Positions 42,703-49,963 of a DNA stretch of 64,000 nt are shown piece by piece. A program made the translations under genes and the position numbers. Every line of letters starts with the position of its first letter. Within the stretch, counting starts at the first letter, position 1. Location of the stretch: the NCBI GenBank assembly GCA_029820565.1, contig JALGUR010000018.1, positions 1 to 64,000 on the forward strand, given 5' to 3'. The notes below the pieces were generated by a model, which ran no database searches, was not told the origin of the DNA, and saw only the letters and a program-made list of their open reading frames with translations. Source of the stretch: Candidatus Zipacnadia bacterium (GTDB lineage Bacteria > Armatimonadota > Zipacnadia > Zipacnadales > Zipacnadaceae).

Positions 42703-43490
42703 TATCCACCACTCTCCGCATAGGCATAGGCGATATGGTTATGGATTGACTCGTAACTATTACATTGTACCGAAAACCAACTGACCTTGGCAAGGTCGCG
42801 GATGGCCAGTACGGTGTCCCGAACGACGTCTTCGACAAATTTAGGATTATCATAAGCCCGCTCGGTGACTACTTTTTCATCGGCCCGCTTGAGCATGGGG
42901 AAAATCTCGCTGCTGCCCTGAGCCTCCAGTAAGGGCACCAGATCTTCCAGCCAGATTATGAAACCATCGGCTGAGCGCAAGCGGACGGACAACTCGGCGC
43001 GTTGACTATGCGCGCCGCGGTCAGAGATTTCCTTAGAGCACGGGCACAGGGTCGTTATGGGTACGGCAACACCCAGGGTAAAGGTGTAGTAATCGCCGCG
43101 CATTTCACCGGCAAAGAGGCAGTCATAGTCTAATTGGCATGGTAAGCCGGTCGCGGGCGCCTGCTTTTGGAGGAAATACTTGAACTGGAGGCTAAGTTGA
43201 GCCGTTTGCGCATTAAAAGCCTTCTGGACCTCGCTCAGCATCTCGCGGATCTCCGCCATCGCCACCGCTTTTTTGCTCCAGCGAGATAGAATCTCCACAA
43301 AGCGGCTCATATGGGTGCCGCGCTCATAGTGAGGTAACTGGACGCTCACATCAAATCGCCCCACGACCCGCGCCATCCCGCCGTTCTTCTCCCGAATCAT
43401 CACCGGCAGATGGATATCGCGCACGCCCACGCGATCAATGGTGATACCGCGTTGGTCGGTTTCAGCAGCTACGTCGCGCATTTGGTCCAT
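42702..43490 (-). CDS. folE2: GTP cyclohydrolase FolE2 (GCYH-IB)
   Basis: A 262-residue protein with GAGGAAAT before the ATG. GCYH-IB converts GTP to 7,8-dihydroneopterin triphosphate, feeding folate and queuosine pathways, often with Mn or Fe rather than Zn. Conserved segments: RGITIDRVGVRDIHLPV, ERGTHMSRFVEIL, CQLDYDCLFAGEM, TTLCPCSKEISDRGAHSQRAE, with the Cys and His ligands. Full length for the type. No folE or other folate genes adjoin it. The membrane protein overlapping its stop has no obvious relation to folate. Confidence 0.95.
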   Translation of the reverse strand: MDQMRDVAAETDQRGITIDRVGVRDIHLPVMIREKNGGMARVVGRFDVSVQLPHYERGTHMSRFVEILSRWSKKAVAMAEIREMLSEVQKAFNAQTAQLSLQFKYFLQKQAPATGLPCQLDYDCLFAGEMRGDYYTFTLGVAVPITTLCPCSKEISDRGAHSQRAELSVRLRSADGFIIWLEDLVPLLEAQGSSEIFPMLKRADEKVVTERAYDNPKFVEDVVRDTVLAIRDLAKVSWFSVQCNSYESIHNHIAYAYAESGG

Positions 43491-43599
43491 ATTTCCTCAC
43501 GTTTCCCAGGTTAAGAGTGTCCCCAACACGCCGTGGGAGGGGCATCCCTGCCTCGACCATGCGCGGGCGGAACCTGCTGCTGCGCAACAGGTTTCGCCC

Positions 43600-44859
43600 C
43601 TACATTCCTCGGTAGTAGGCGGCTACTTTCGCCAACCCTCGGGTGATGTCTTCTACATCTTCCTCGGTATAGCCTTCGTTCCAACTGGCGAAGAAGACAT
43701 TCTGCTGGGCCCAGATAGTTTCTGGATAGTCCTCGGCTTTGTATTCGACCATACGGCCGTACGGCGGTTCCCAGGGGAAGTGGCCGCTGCCATAAGCGTG
43801 GTGCTGGGCAAACAGCGCATAGGTGCACATAGGTACTCCTCCGGCGTAGCCGGTGCCAAAGGGCAGCCCCTCGGCAGCAATGGCCTGGCCAAATTCCTGG
43901 GCGGTGCAGCCGAGCAGTTCCTGGTCAATCTGAAAACTAAACTTCCACCAACTATGGGTGGCCTGGGGATAGACGTACGGGGGAACAATGCCCTCAATCT
44001 GCTGCACATTGTGTAGCAATAACTCAGCAGTGCGGCGGCGGCGCTGCAAGAGGCGAGGCAATTTTCGGGTTTGGGCGAGAGCCACCGCACCGGTCAGTTC
44101 ATTCATCCGGTAGTTGATACCCAGATGCCAGGGGTTACGCGGCGCGCCGCTGCGGTCATAACACTTGTCCTGGAAACTGCGACAGCGGGCCGCCACCTCG
44201 TCATCATTAGTTATGACCATGCCACCGTCACCAGTGGTAATCTGCTTGCTTTGCTGGAGCGAGAAGCAGCCGATATGGCCAATAGTACCCACGTTATGGC
44301 CATCCCACTTGGCGCCATGCGACTGGGCACAGTCCTCAATCACATACAGGTTATGCTCTTGGGCTATCCGCATAATCTCATCCATCGGCGCAGGCTGGCC
44401 GAACAGATGGACGACAATGACTGCGCGGGTGCGGTCAGTGATAGCAGCCTCCACTTGTGTAGGGTCAATCAGCATAGTACGACGGTCTACATCGGCGAAT
44501 ATGGGGATATGGTTCTGCATGAGTATCCCGATTACGGTGCCCATATCTGTAATATTGGTGGTGATTATCTCATCACCGACTTCGAGTTGCAGGGCGGCGA
44601 CCGCCGTGTGAAGCGCCGCCGTCCCGGAAGTTACCGCCTGGCAGTATTTGGCCCCGGCAAATTGGCCATATTCGCGCTCAAAGTCACTGACCATATGCCC
44701 GCCGTAGCGAAACAGCATGCCCGAGTGAATGACTTCGGTAAGCAGTTCGATCTCTTCGTGGCCCATATCGCGTCCACTGATGTTGCCGGTGGTAGCCCAC
44801 GGGTTGGTGGCGGTGTCACGGGTCGGGGGACCGCCGTGTAAGGCAAGTCGCTGGCTCAT
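43600..44859 (-). CDS. DegT/DnrJ/EryC1/StrS-family aminotransferase
   Basis: A 419-residue PLP enzyme with GAGGT before the ATG. AVTSGTAALHTAVAAL, Asp176 in VIEDCAQSHGA, and Lys205 in FSLQQSKQITTGDGG are the PLP-site residues. HLGINYRMNELTGAVALAQ is the usual substrate-loop helix. It is longer than the DegT at 28378 and belongs to a different subgroup (GDV family, opening LALHGGPPTRD). It is followed upstream by a sugar isomerase gene on the same strand, suggesting synthesis or breakdown of an amino-sugar or aminocyclitol. Confidence 0.92.
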   Translation of the reverse strand: MSQRLALHGGPPTRDTATNPWATTGNISGRDMGHEEIELLTEVIHSGMLFRYGGHMVSDFEREYGQFAGAKYCQAVTSGTAALHTAVAALQLEVGDEIITTNITDMGTVIGILMQNHIPIFADVDRRTMLIDPTQVEAAITDRTRAVIVVHLFGQPAPMDEIMRIAQEHNLYVIEDCAQSHGAKWDGHNVGTIGHIGCFSLQQSKQITTGDGGMVITNDDEVAARCRSFQDKCYDRSGAPRNPWHLGINYRMNELTGAVALAQTRKLPRLLQRRRRTAELLLHNVQQIEGIVPPYVYPQATHSWWKFSFQIDQELLGCTAQEFGQAIAAEGLPFGTGYAGGVPMCTYALFAQHHAYGSGHFPWEPPYGRMVEYKAEDYPETIWAQQNVFFASWNEGYTEEDVEDITRGLAKVAAYYRGM

Positions 44860-44879
44860 TTCAGTTACCTCGGCGCAAT

Positions 44880-45857
44880 TTAGTCAAATAGGATGCGACG
44901 CACAATCCGTTGGGTCTCTAACGCCCCCATCGTTTCCTGAGCCGCCTCTAATTCGGCCGGATCAATCCTGTCCAGCATCGCCCACATACCCCGAATATTG
45001 TCCACCGCCATCTGGGCGGCCTGCTGGCCGTCCTCGCGATAGGGGAACATATCCAGGCCAAACCAGCCCGGGTAATTGAGCACCCGGCAGTAGTGCAGGA
45101 ACTCTAAGGTAGTCCAGAAATGGATGGTGCCGGGAATCATATCATCGTCCCAGTAGCCCCAGGCGTCATTGAAGTGCACATTGAACAATTTGCCGTGCCT
45201 CTGGAGTAGACACACCGACTCGGCAGGATTCTCCTGGGCCATCAAAGCGTGGCCGAAGTCAATGGTGCCACCGACATTGTCCCGGTCCAATTCCAAGATT
45301 GTGGCCAGGCAGATGCCCGCGTTGGATATGCTTATGTGGGTGCGCGGTTCCTTGAGTTTGTACTCAATGCCCACCTGCAAATCGGGGGCGGCCTCGTCGG
45401 CCACCTGGGCGATGCCGTCAATCAGTAGGTCCCAGTGGTGGCGGTAGTCTATCTGAAACGGGTAATCAAAGCCGTCGGCCCCCAGCCACAAGGCCACGCT
45501 GGGCGAGTCAATCTGGCGGGCCAATTCACAGGACCGCTTGCCCTCGTCAATGGCCTGCTGGCGGATCTGCGGGTCACGGTGCGTGAATGCGCCCAGGCCG
45601 TACTTGGCAAACCCCCAGACATTGGTATTGACGTTTGTGGTAACCAAGTCGTTTTCAGCCATCAAATCCACATAGCGCTCTACCTGGAAGTCGTCAAAAT
45701 CCGAGCCGTGGCATTCTACTCCGCCGACGCCGTCAATGGCCCCGGCCTGCTTTATCTGCGGTTCCAGGGATACATCCGGGCCGTATCCGTCCAGCAAAAA
45801 CCGGTCCCCACACTTGCCCAAGACCCAAAGTCCCACTGAAAAACGCGGCTCTGTCAT
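44880..45857 (-). CDS. Sugar isomerase/epimerase (xylose isomerase-like TIM barrel)
   Basis: A 325-residue protein, AAGGAG upstream of the ATG. Metal-binding residues of the family are readable: Glu in VGIEYKLKEPR, Asp in GTIDFGHALM, His in FNVHFNDAWG, and a final Asp in FGLDMFPYRE. The pattern resembles L-rhamnose/xylose isomerases (AP endonuclease 2 superfamily). It probably interconverts an aldose and ketose or an epimer pair. It lies 20 nt upstream of the DegT gene, consistent with one operon. Confidence 0.85.
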   Translation of the reverse strand: MTEPRFSVGLWVLGKCGDRFLLDGYGPDVSLEPQIKQAGAIDGVGGVECHGSDFDDFQVERYVDLMAENDLVTTNVNTNVWGFAKYGLGAFTHRDPQIRQQAIDEGKRSCELARQIDSPSVALWLGADGFDYPFQIDYRHHWDLLIDGIAQVADEAAPDLQVGIEYKLKEPRTHISISNAGICLATILELDRDNVGGTIDFGHALMAQENPAESVCLLQRHGKLFNVHFNDAWGYWDDDMIPGTIHFWTTLEFLHYCRVLNYPGWFGLDMFPYREDGQQAAQMAVDNIRGMWAMLDRIDPAELEAAQETMGALETQRIVRRILFD

Positions 45858-45898
45858 TAGCAGTTCTCTCCTTAGTAGTTTACTCGCTGCCTGTTTGC

Positions 45899-46225
45899 TC
45901 AGGCCATCAGTTGACGGATAATAACTGCCAGCAATGATTGGGCCCCGACATTGATAATCCAGACCAAAGCGGCCTGGCCCCAGGTGGCCGCAAAGATGAT
46001 CTTTATAATAAAGACCGAGGCGCCTGTCACCCCTGTGAGCACGGCGATGACGGCCGCAACGCTTGGCAGCAGGGACACGATCGCCATGCCTGTAAAACTG
46101 ACCAGGGCCACAACGACACCCGCCACAAAGCCCTGGCCAAGCGTCACCCGCAGGCCCGACAGTCTTGCCGCCACCAGCATAATTACAGTTACGGCCAGTA
46201 CCCCCAGGCCCGCCTGCGCAATCAC
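45899..46225 (-). CDS. Small polytopic membrane protein
   Basis: A 108-residue protein from GTG 46225. It is almost wholly hydrophobic with three or four TM helices (LGVLAVTVIMLVAARLSG, GFVAGVVVALVSFTGMAIVSL, AAVIAVLTGVTGASVFIIKIIF, ALVWIINVGAQSLLAVII). There is no strong ribosome binding site, and no family is recognised. The sugar isomerase gene starts 41 nt downstream of its stop, and it is divergent from the arsR promoter. Confidence 0.5.
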   Translation of the reverse strand: MIAQAGLGVLAVTVIMLVAARLSGLRVTLGQGFVAGVVVALVSFTGMAIVSLLPSVAAVIAVLTGVTGASVFIIKIIFAATWGQAALVWIINVGAQSLLAVIIRQLMA

Positions 46226-46345
46226 TATACCTAACGGTCTTTGAGCGACCTCGGCGATGGGGTGGTCACCTCCTGCTGAGCGTCTAATAAGTTATTCCCG
46301 ACCAGTGGCTGGATTCCTCCTCGGAGTGAAGTAGCCGCCTGGGGG

Positions 46346-46374
46346 TTGACAAGTGGTGAGGTGTGTGCTATAAT
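46346..46374 (+). promoter_or_regulatory. Consensus sigma70 promoter of the arsR operon
   Basis: TTGACA (46346-46351), 17 nt, TATAAT (46369-46374): both hexamers are perfect and the spacing is ideal. It lies 36 nt upstream of the arsR ATG. A promoter this strong usually needs a repressor. The stretch from 46374 to 46400 (atgtgatatgtgcataagc) is the likely ArsR operator region, although its dyad is imperfect by eye. Confidence 0.88.
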
Positions 46375-46409
46375 GTGATATGTGCATAAGCGAATAGGAG
46401 AATATAATA

Positions 46410-46796
46410 ATGGAAGATGCAGCGAGACTATTCCAGGCCCTGGCTGATACCAGCCGCTTGCAGCTACTAAAATGCTTGCAGGTCCGGCCGGCCTGCGTCT
46501 GCGAGTTGATGCAGGCTACTGGGATGTCCCAAACCCGGGTATCACGTCACCTAGGGGTTCTGCGGCACGCTGGTCTGGTCAAAGACACCCGTGATGCCCA
46601 GTGGGTGATATATTCACTGGCCCAACCACTGACACAGGCGCTCGTGGGCAAAGTGCTCATCCTCCTGGCTGAGTGGGGCGAGGACAACGATCAGGTCATC
46701 GAGGATCGGAAACGACTCGCTACTACCACTCGCACTCAGGTGAGCCAACCTAACAGACAAAGCTCTGTGGCTGCGACCGGCAGTTGGCGAAGGTGA
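46410..46796 (+). CDS. arsR: ArsR/SmtB-family metalloregulator
   Basis: A 128-residue protein with AGGAG 9 nt upstream. Winged helix: ALADTSRLQLLKCL, then RPACVCELMQATGMSQTRVSRHLGVLRHAGLV and YSL. The ACVCEL motif in the recognition region equals the ELCVCDL arsenic-binding loop of As(III)-responsive ArsR proteins. It probably represses the operon from the promoter at 46346 and releases on metalloid binding. The C-terminal 30 residues are Thr/Gln/Arg-rich and atypical. Confidence 0.93.
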   Translation: MEDAARLFQALADTSRLQLLKCLQVRPACVCELMQATGMSQTRVSRHLGVLRHAGLVKDTRDAQWVIYSLAQPLTQALVGKVLILLAEWGEDNDQVIEDRKRLATTTRTQVSQPNRQSSVAATGSWRR

Positions 46797-46802
46797 TGAA
46801 CA

Positions 46803-47912
46803 ATGAATGAGCGCCAGAAGTTCCTGCTGCTGGTCGCAGCGTTCTTGGTGTTTTACTTCGTGCCGTGGGGACACGATCTCGCTCAGTCGGCGATAGCGGC
46901 AGGTCTTATGCTGCTTGGTGAGTACGCGCGTGAGCACACGCTTACGTGTCTAGTGCCCGCTTTCTTCATCGCCGGCGGCATTGCGGTGTTCGTGAAGAAG
47001 GGCGCCGTCCTGAAGTACTTGGGCCCGAAGGCGAAGAAGTATATTGCCTACCCGGTGGCGGCATCCTCGGGAGCCGTCCTTGCGGTCTGTTCGTGCACGA
47101 TTCTGCCGCTGTTCGCGGGGATCTACACCGGCGGCGCGGGCATCGGCCCAGCTGCCGCGTTCCTGTTCGCCGGTCCATCTATCAACGTTACGGCGGTCTT
47201 CCTGACGGGGATGGTCCTGGGCTGGGACCTGTCCATCGCCCGGATTATCGCGTCGTTCTTCATCGCTATCGTTACCGGGCTGATCTTGGCGGTTATGTTC
47301 CGGCGCCGTGATGAGGAGCGGACGGGCTTCCTATTGGATGAGGCGGGTAAGGGCAAGATGACAATGGGCATGCTCCTCCTATTCTTTGGGCTGCAAGTGG
47401 CGAACTTGGTCGTACTGGGACTGAAGATCTCCCCGGTTATCAAGTGGTCCATTGTAGCAGTGCTGCTGGGCGGCCTAACGGTAATCATTACCACGAAGCT
47501 GGTCAGCGACGACCGGCGGAGTTGGGTTGACGAAACCTGGACCTTCACCAAGCAAATACTACCGCTGCTTTTTGTGGGGGTTTTTGCTGCCGGTCTGCTC
47601 GGTGAGCTACTGCCCGAGGCCACGGTGCAGGCGCTGGTCGGCGGGAACCGGATTTCTTCCAACTTTGTTGCTTCGATCTTCGGTGCGCTGATGTATTTTG
47701 CGACACTCACTGAGATCCCCATCATCCAGAAGCTGATGGGGATGGGGATGGGGAAGGGCCCGGCGCTGGCGCTGTTTCTGGCCGGCTATTCGCTGAGCAT
47801 CCCGAGCATGATTGTTCTCAATCGGTTGATGGGCTCGAAGCAGGCCCTTACCTACATCGCGCTCATCGTCGGCTTCTCGACACTCGCCGGTCTGATATTC
47901 GGACTGATCTAG
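46803..47912 (+). CDS. ArsP/UPF0718-family permease
   Basis: A 369-residue protein with about nine to ten TM helices and the permease (DUF318) signature AVCSCTILPLFAGIYTGGAGIGPAAAFLFAGPSINV, with its CSC motif, and LTEIPIIQKLMGMGMGKGPALALFLAGYSLS in the second half. Members such as ArsP export organoarsenicals, with Cys residues as the proposed site. The gene follows arsR by 6 nt. The operon context supports metalloid or thiol-related export. The exact substrate is inference. Confidence 0.9.
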   Translation: MNERQKFLLLVAAFLVFYFVPWGHDLAQSAIAAGLMLLGEYAREHTLTCLVPAFFIAGGIAVFVKKGAVLKYLGPKAKKYIAYPVAASSGAVLAVCSCTILPLFAGIYTGGAGIGPAAAFLFAGPSINVTAVFLTGMVLGWDLSIARIIASFFIAIVTGLILAVMFRRRDEERTGFLLDEAGKGKMTMGMLLLFFGLQVANLVVLGLKISPVIKWSIVAVLLGGLTVIITTKLVSDDRRSWVDETWTFTKQILPLLFVGVFAAGLLGELLPEATVQALVGGNRISSNFVASIFGALMYFATLTEIPIIQKLMGMGMGKGPALALFLAGYSLSIPSMIVLNRLMGSKQALTYIALIVGFSTLAGLIFGLI

Positions 47913-47952
47913 CCCGCTGACTTAACATAAACGATTTTGGGAGGAAGATAAT

Positions 47953-48189
47953 ATGCGCATTCAGATTCTGGGCACAGGCTGCCCTAAATGCCGGAAGCTG
48001 ACAGCAAACACAGAGGAAGCAATAAAGAGAGCGGGAGTAGAAGCAGAAATAGAGAAAGTAACCAACGTAGCCGAAATTGCCAAGTTCGGTGTAGCTTTTA
48101 CTCCAGCTCTGGTCATTGATGGCGAAGTCAAAGCATCAGGGCGGATTCCCGGTCCCGAGGAGATAGGGGCCTGGATGGGCGAGGTCTGA
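47953..48189 (+). CDS. Small thioredoxin-like redox protein (MTH895/TM0996 type)
   Basis: A 78-residue protein with GGGAGG 9 nt upstream. MRIQILGTGCPKCRKLTANT is the redox-active C-x2-C, and FTPALVIDGEVKASGRIP has the cis-Pro. These small disulfide proteins commonly occur in arsR-permease operons. They may reduce a disulfide or shuttle a metalloid to the permease. The base composition dips locally (A-rich), unlike the permease gene. Confidence 0.93.
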   Translation: MRIQILGTGCPKCRKLTANTEEAIKRAGVEAEIEKVTNVAEIAKFGVAFTPALVIDGEVKASGRIPGPEEIGAWMGEV

Positions 48190-48275
48190 AAGCTATACAG
48201 GCAACTGACAGTCAGCCCCAGGATGGTGCTGGAATTCGCCAAGTTGTAAAACTAGCGACGCATGAGGTGATAATA

Positions 48276-48947
48276 GTGTCACAACAGAAAAGGGCGCTGA
48301 TAGCAGCGCTCGTGGTCTTCGCTATACTGGTGGTCATCGTGCTAAAAACCAACAGGCCGCAACCATCAGTGGAGGAAGAGACCGTGACCGCCACGCAGAT
48401 AGCCGAAGTTCCCAGCGGCATGGGGGAGGCAAGTGAGCAGGCTGGCGAGCCCAAGGAGCCTCCGGTAACGGCAGATACTGGGTTGTCCGAGCCGACTCCG
48501 GCGGAACGGCCTTCTGCAGAACCAGCAGCGCGGTCGGGCAAGCCTGCTGAACAGTCCACGCCTAAGTCTCAGCCTCAGACCGTTGCTACTCCCGCGCCGG
48601 AGAAACCTGAGCCCTCCGCCAAGCCCGAGACAGTGGAAGAGGTAGCCTCCTCGGAGGAATCGAAGCCCACGCGTCTGCCCCGTTTGGTAGAGATTGGCGC
48701 GGAAAAGTGCATTCCCTGTAAGATGATGCAGCCGATCCTGGCCGAACTTCGCCAAGAGTATGCCGGGAAGCTACAGGTTGACATGGTTGATGTATGGAAG
48801 CATCCCGAGCAGGCAGATAAGTACGGTGTACAAACCATACCGACGCAGGTGATCTACGACAGCAGCGGCAAGGAAGTCTTCCGCCACATCGGGTTCTTCC
48901 CCAAAGAAGAGATAGTCAGTAAACTTGCCGAGTTGGGGGTGAAATGA
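48276..48947 (+). CDS. Membrane-anchored thioredoxin
   Basis: I start at GTG 48276 with GAGG 8 nt upstream; GTG 48267 overlaps that site. The 223-residue product has one N-terminal TM (ALIAALVVFAILVVIVL) and a Pro/Glu/Ala/Ser-rich spacer of about 110 residues. A thioredoxin domain follows, with the active site CIPCKMMQPIL and cis-Pro in VQTIPTQVIYD. The catalytic domain is outside the membrane and should receive electrons from the CcdA-like protein encoded next. Likely role: reducing envelope disulfides in the arsenic-associated system. Confidence 0.92.
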   Translation: MSQQKRALIAALVVFAILVVIVLKTNRPQPSVEEETVTATQIAEVPSGMGEASEQAGEPKEPPVTADTGLSEPTPAERPSAEPAARSGKPAEQSTPKSQPQTVATPAPEKPEPSAKPETVEEVASSEESKPTRLPRLVEIGAEKCIPCKMMQPILAELRQEYAGKLQVDMVDVWKHPEQADKYGVQTIPTQVIYDSSGKEVFRHIGFFPKEEIVSKLAELGVK

Positions 48948-48996
48948 ACTACCAGAACTGTTTGTCACGCTCACTCGGGCAGTTGAGGGAACTGCA

Positions 48997-49647
48997 GTGG
49001 TGGCGCTCGGAGCAGCATTTGTTTGGGGAGTGCTCAGCATTCTGCTCAGCCCCTGCCATCTGGCCAGCATCCCCCTCATCGTCGGCTTCATTGACGAGCA
49101 CGGGCGCACCTCCACCCGCCACGCGTTCTGGCTCTCCACACTGTTTGCCAGCGGGATACTGGTCACTATCGCTCTTATTGGCGTAATCACGGCCTCACTG
49201 GGGCGTATGATGGGCGACATCGGTGTGTGGGGGAATTATGTGGTGGCAGCGGTCTTTTTTCTGGTGGGGCTTCATCTGCTCGGTGTGATACCTCTCTCCT
49301 TTAGCGGGGCGGGTCCGGGCGCGATGCAGCGCAAGGGCCTGCTGGCCGCTCTGGTCCTCGGCTTGGTCTTCGGTATTGCTATGGGACCGTGCACCTTCGC
49401 CTACATGGCACCGATGCTGGCCGTCACGATTCGGGTGGCGACCACTAATCCCGCCTACGGCATCCTCCTATTGTTGGCTTATGGTGTAGGACACTGCTCG
49501 GTCATCGTGACCGCCGGGACTTCAACAGAGCTGGTACAGCGTTATCTAAACTGGAGCGAAGACTCGCGGGGAGCTGTTGTGCTCAAACAGGTCTGCGGCG
49601 TGCTGGTAATACTGGGTGGTCTATACCTGATCTATACTGCTGCTTAG
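48997..49647 (+). CDS. ccdA: CcdA/DsbD-like transmembrane electron carrier, start in doubt
   Basis: A 216-residue, six-TM protein with the two Cys elements LLSPCHLASIP and AMGPCTFAYMAP that relay electrons across the membrane. GTG 48997 is the first standard start in frame, but in-frame sequence reading ELFVTLTRAVEGTAV continues upstream to 48946. That looks like the family N-terminus. An ATG at 48944 overlaps the thioredoxin stop (ATGA) but is one base out of frame. Either a single-base frameshift near 48956 exists or CTG 48958 starts. It passes electrons to the thioredoxin before it. Confidence 0.87.
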   Translation: MVALGAAFVWGVLSILLSPCHLASIPLIVGFIDEHGRTSTRHAFWLSTLFASGILVTIALIGVITASLGRMMGDIGVWGNYVVAAVFFLVGLHLLGVIPLSFSGAGPGAMQRKGLLAALVLGLVFGIAMGPCTFAYMAPMLAVTIRVATTNPAYGILLLLAYGVGHCSVIVTAGTSTELVQRYLNWSEDSRGAVVLKQVCGVLVILGGLYLIYTAA

Positions 49648-49933
49648 GTCCAATGAGTGGTTTTCGGAGGAGGCGTAGACAATTCCCTCCCCAACGAAGG
49701 TTCTTTTTCTTTGTACTGGCAACTTCTGTCGCAGCCAGATGGCCGGAGGCTGGGCCCGGGGCCTGGTGGGCAGCAGAATCGAAGCACACTTGGGGTTACT
49801 TCGGGGAACTGGGGCATGGGCCGACAGCATCCGATGAAGGTGAAGGCAAATGACCGAACGGCGGAAGTTTAGCCTGATATTGCTAATACTTTCTCGGGCT
49901 GGCTTCTGAATTCCTCCTGCTTGAGTAGCAATA
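49648..49933. other. Gap with possible truncated gene leader
   Basis: 316 bases run to the next gene. The stretch holds no convincing long gene. A tiny frame at 49850-49909 (ATG after a purine-rich GAAGGTGAAGG) encodes MTERRKFSLILLILSRAGF, like the front of a signal peptide that stops at once. This may be a remnant of a further secreted gene. The rest appears non-coding, then the terminator. Confidence 0.3.
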
Positions 49934-49960
49934 CCCGGCTTCCACGCCGGGGGCTTTTTT
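49934..49960 (+). terminator. Rho-independent terminator of the arsR/ccdA operon
   Basis: cccggc (49934-49939) pairs with gccggg (49946-49951), then ggc and six T. The polarity suits plus-strand transcripts. On the minus strand no T-run follows, so it does not end the convergent lipoprotein gene. Confidence 0.8.
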
Positions 49961-49963
49961 CTC

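Noticed and set aside
49653-49872. Overlapping 66-71 codon plus frames after ccdA
   Set aside because: No ribosome binding site or recognisable fold; composition is low-complexity Gly/Pro/Arg.
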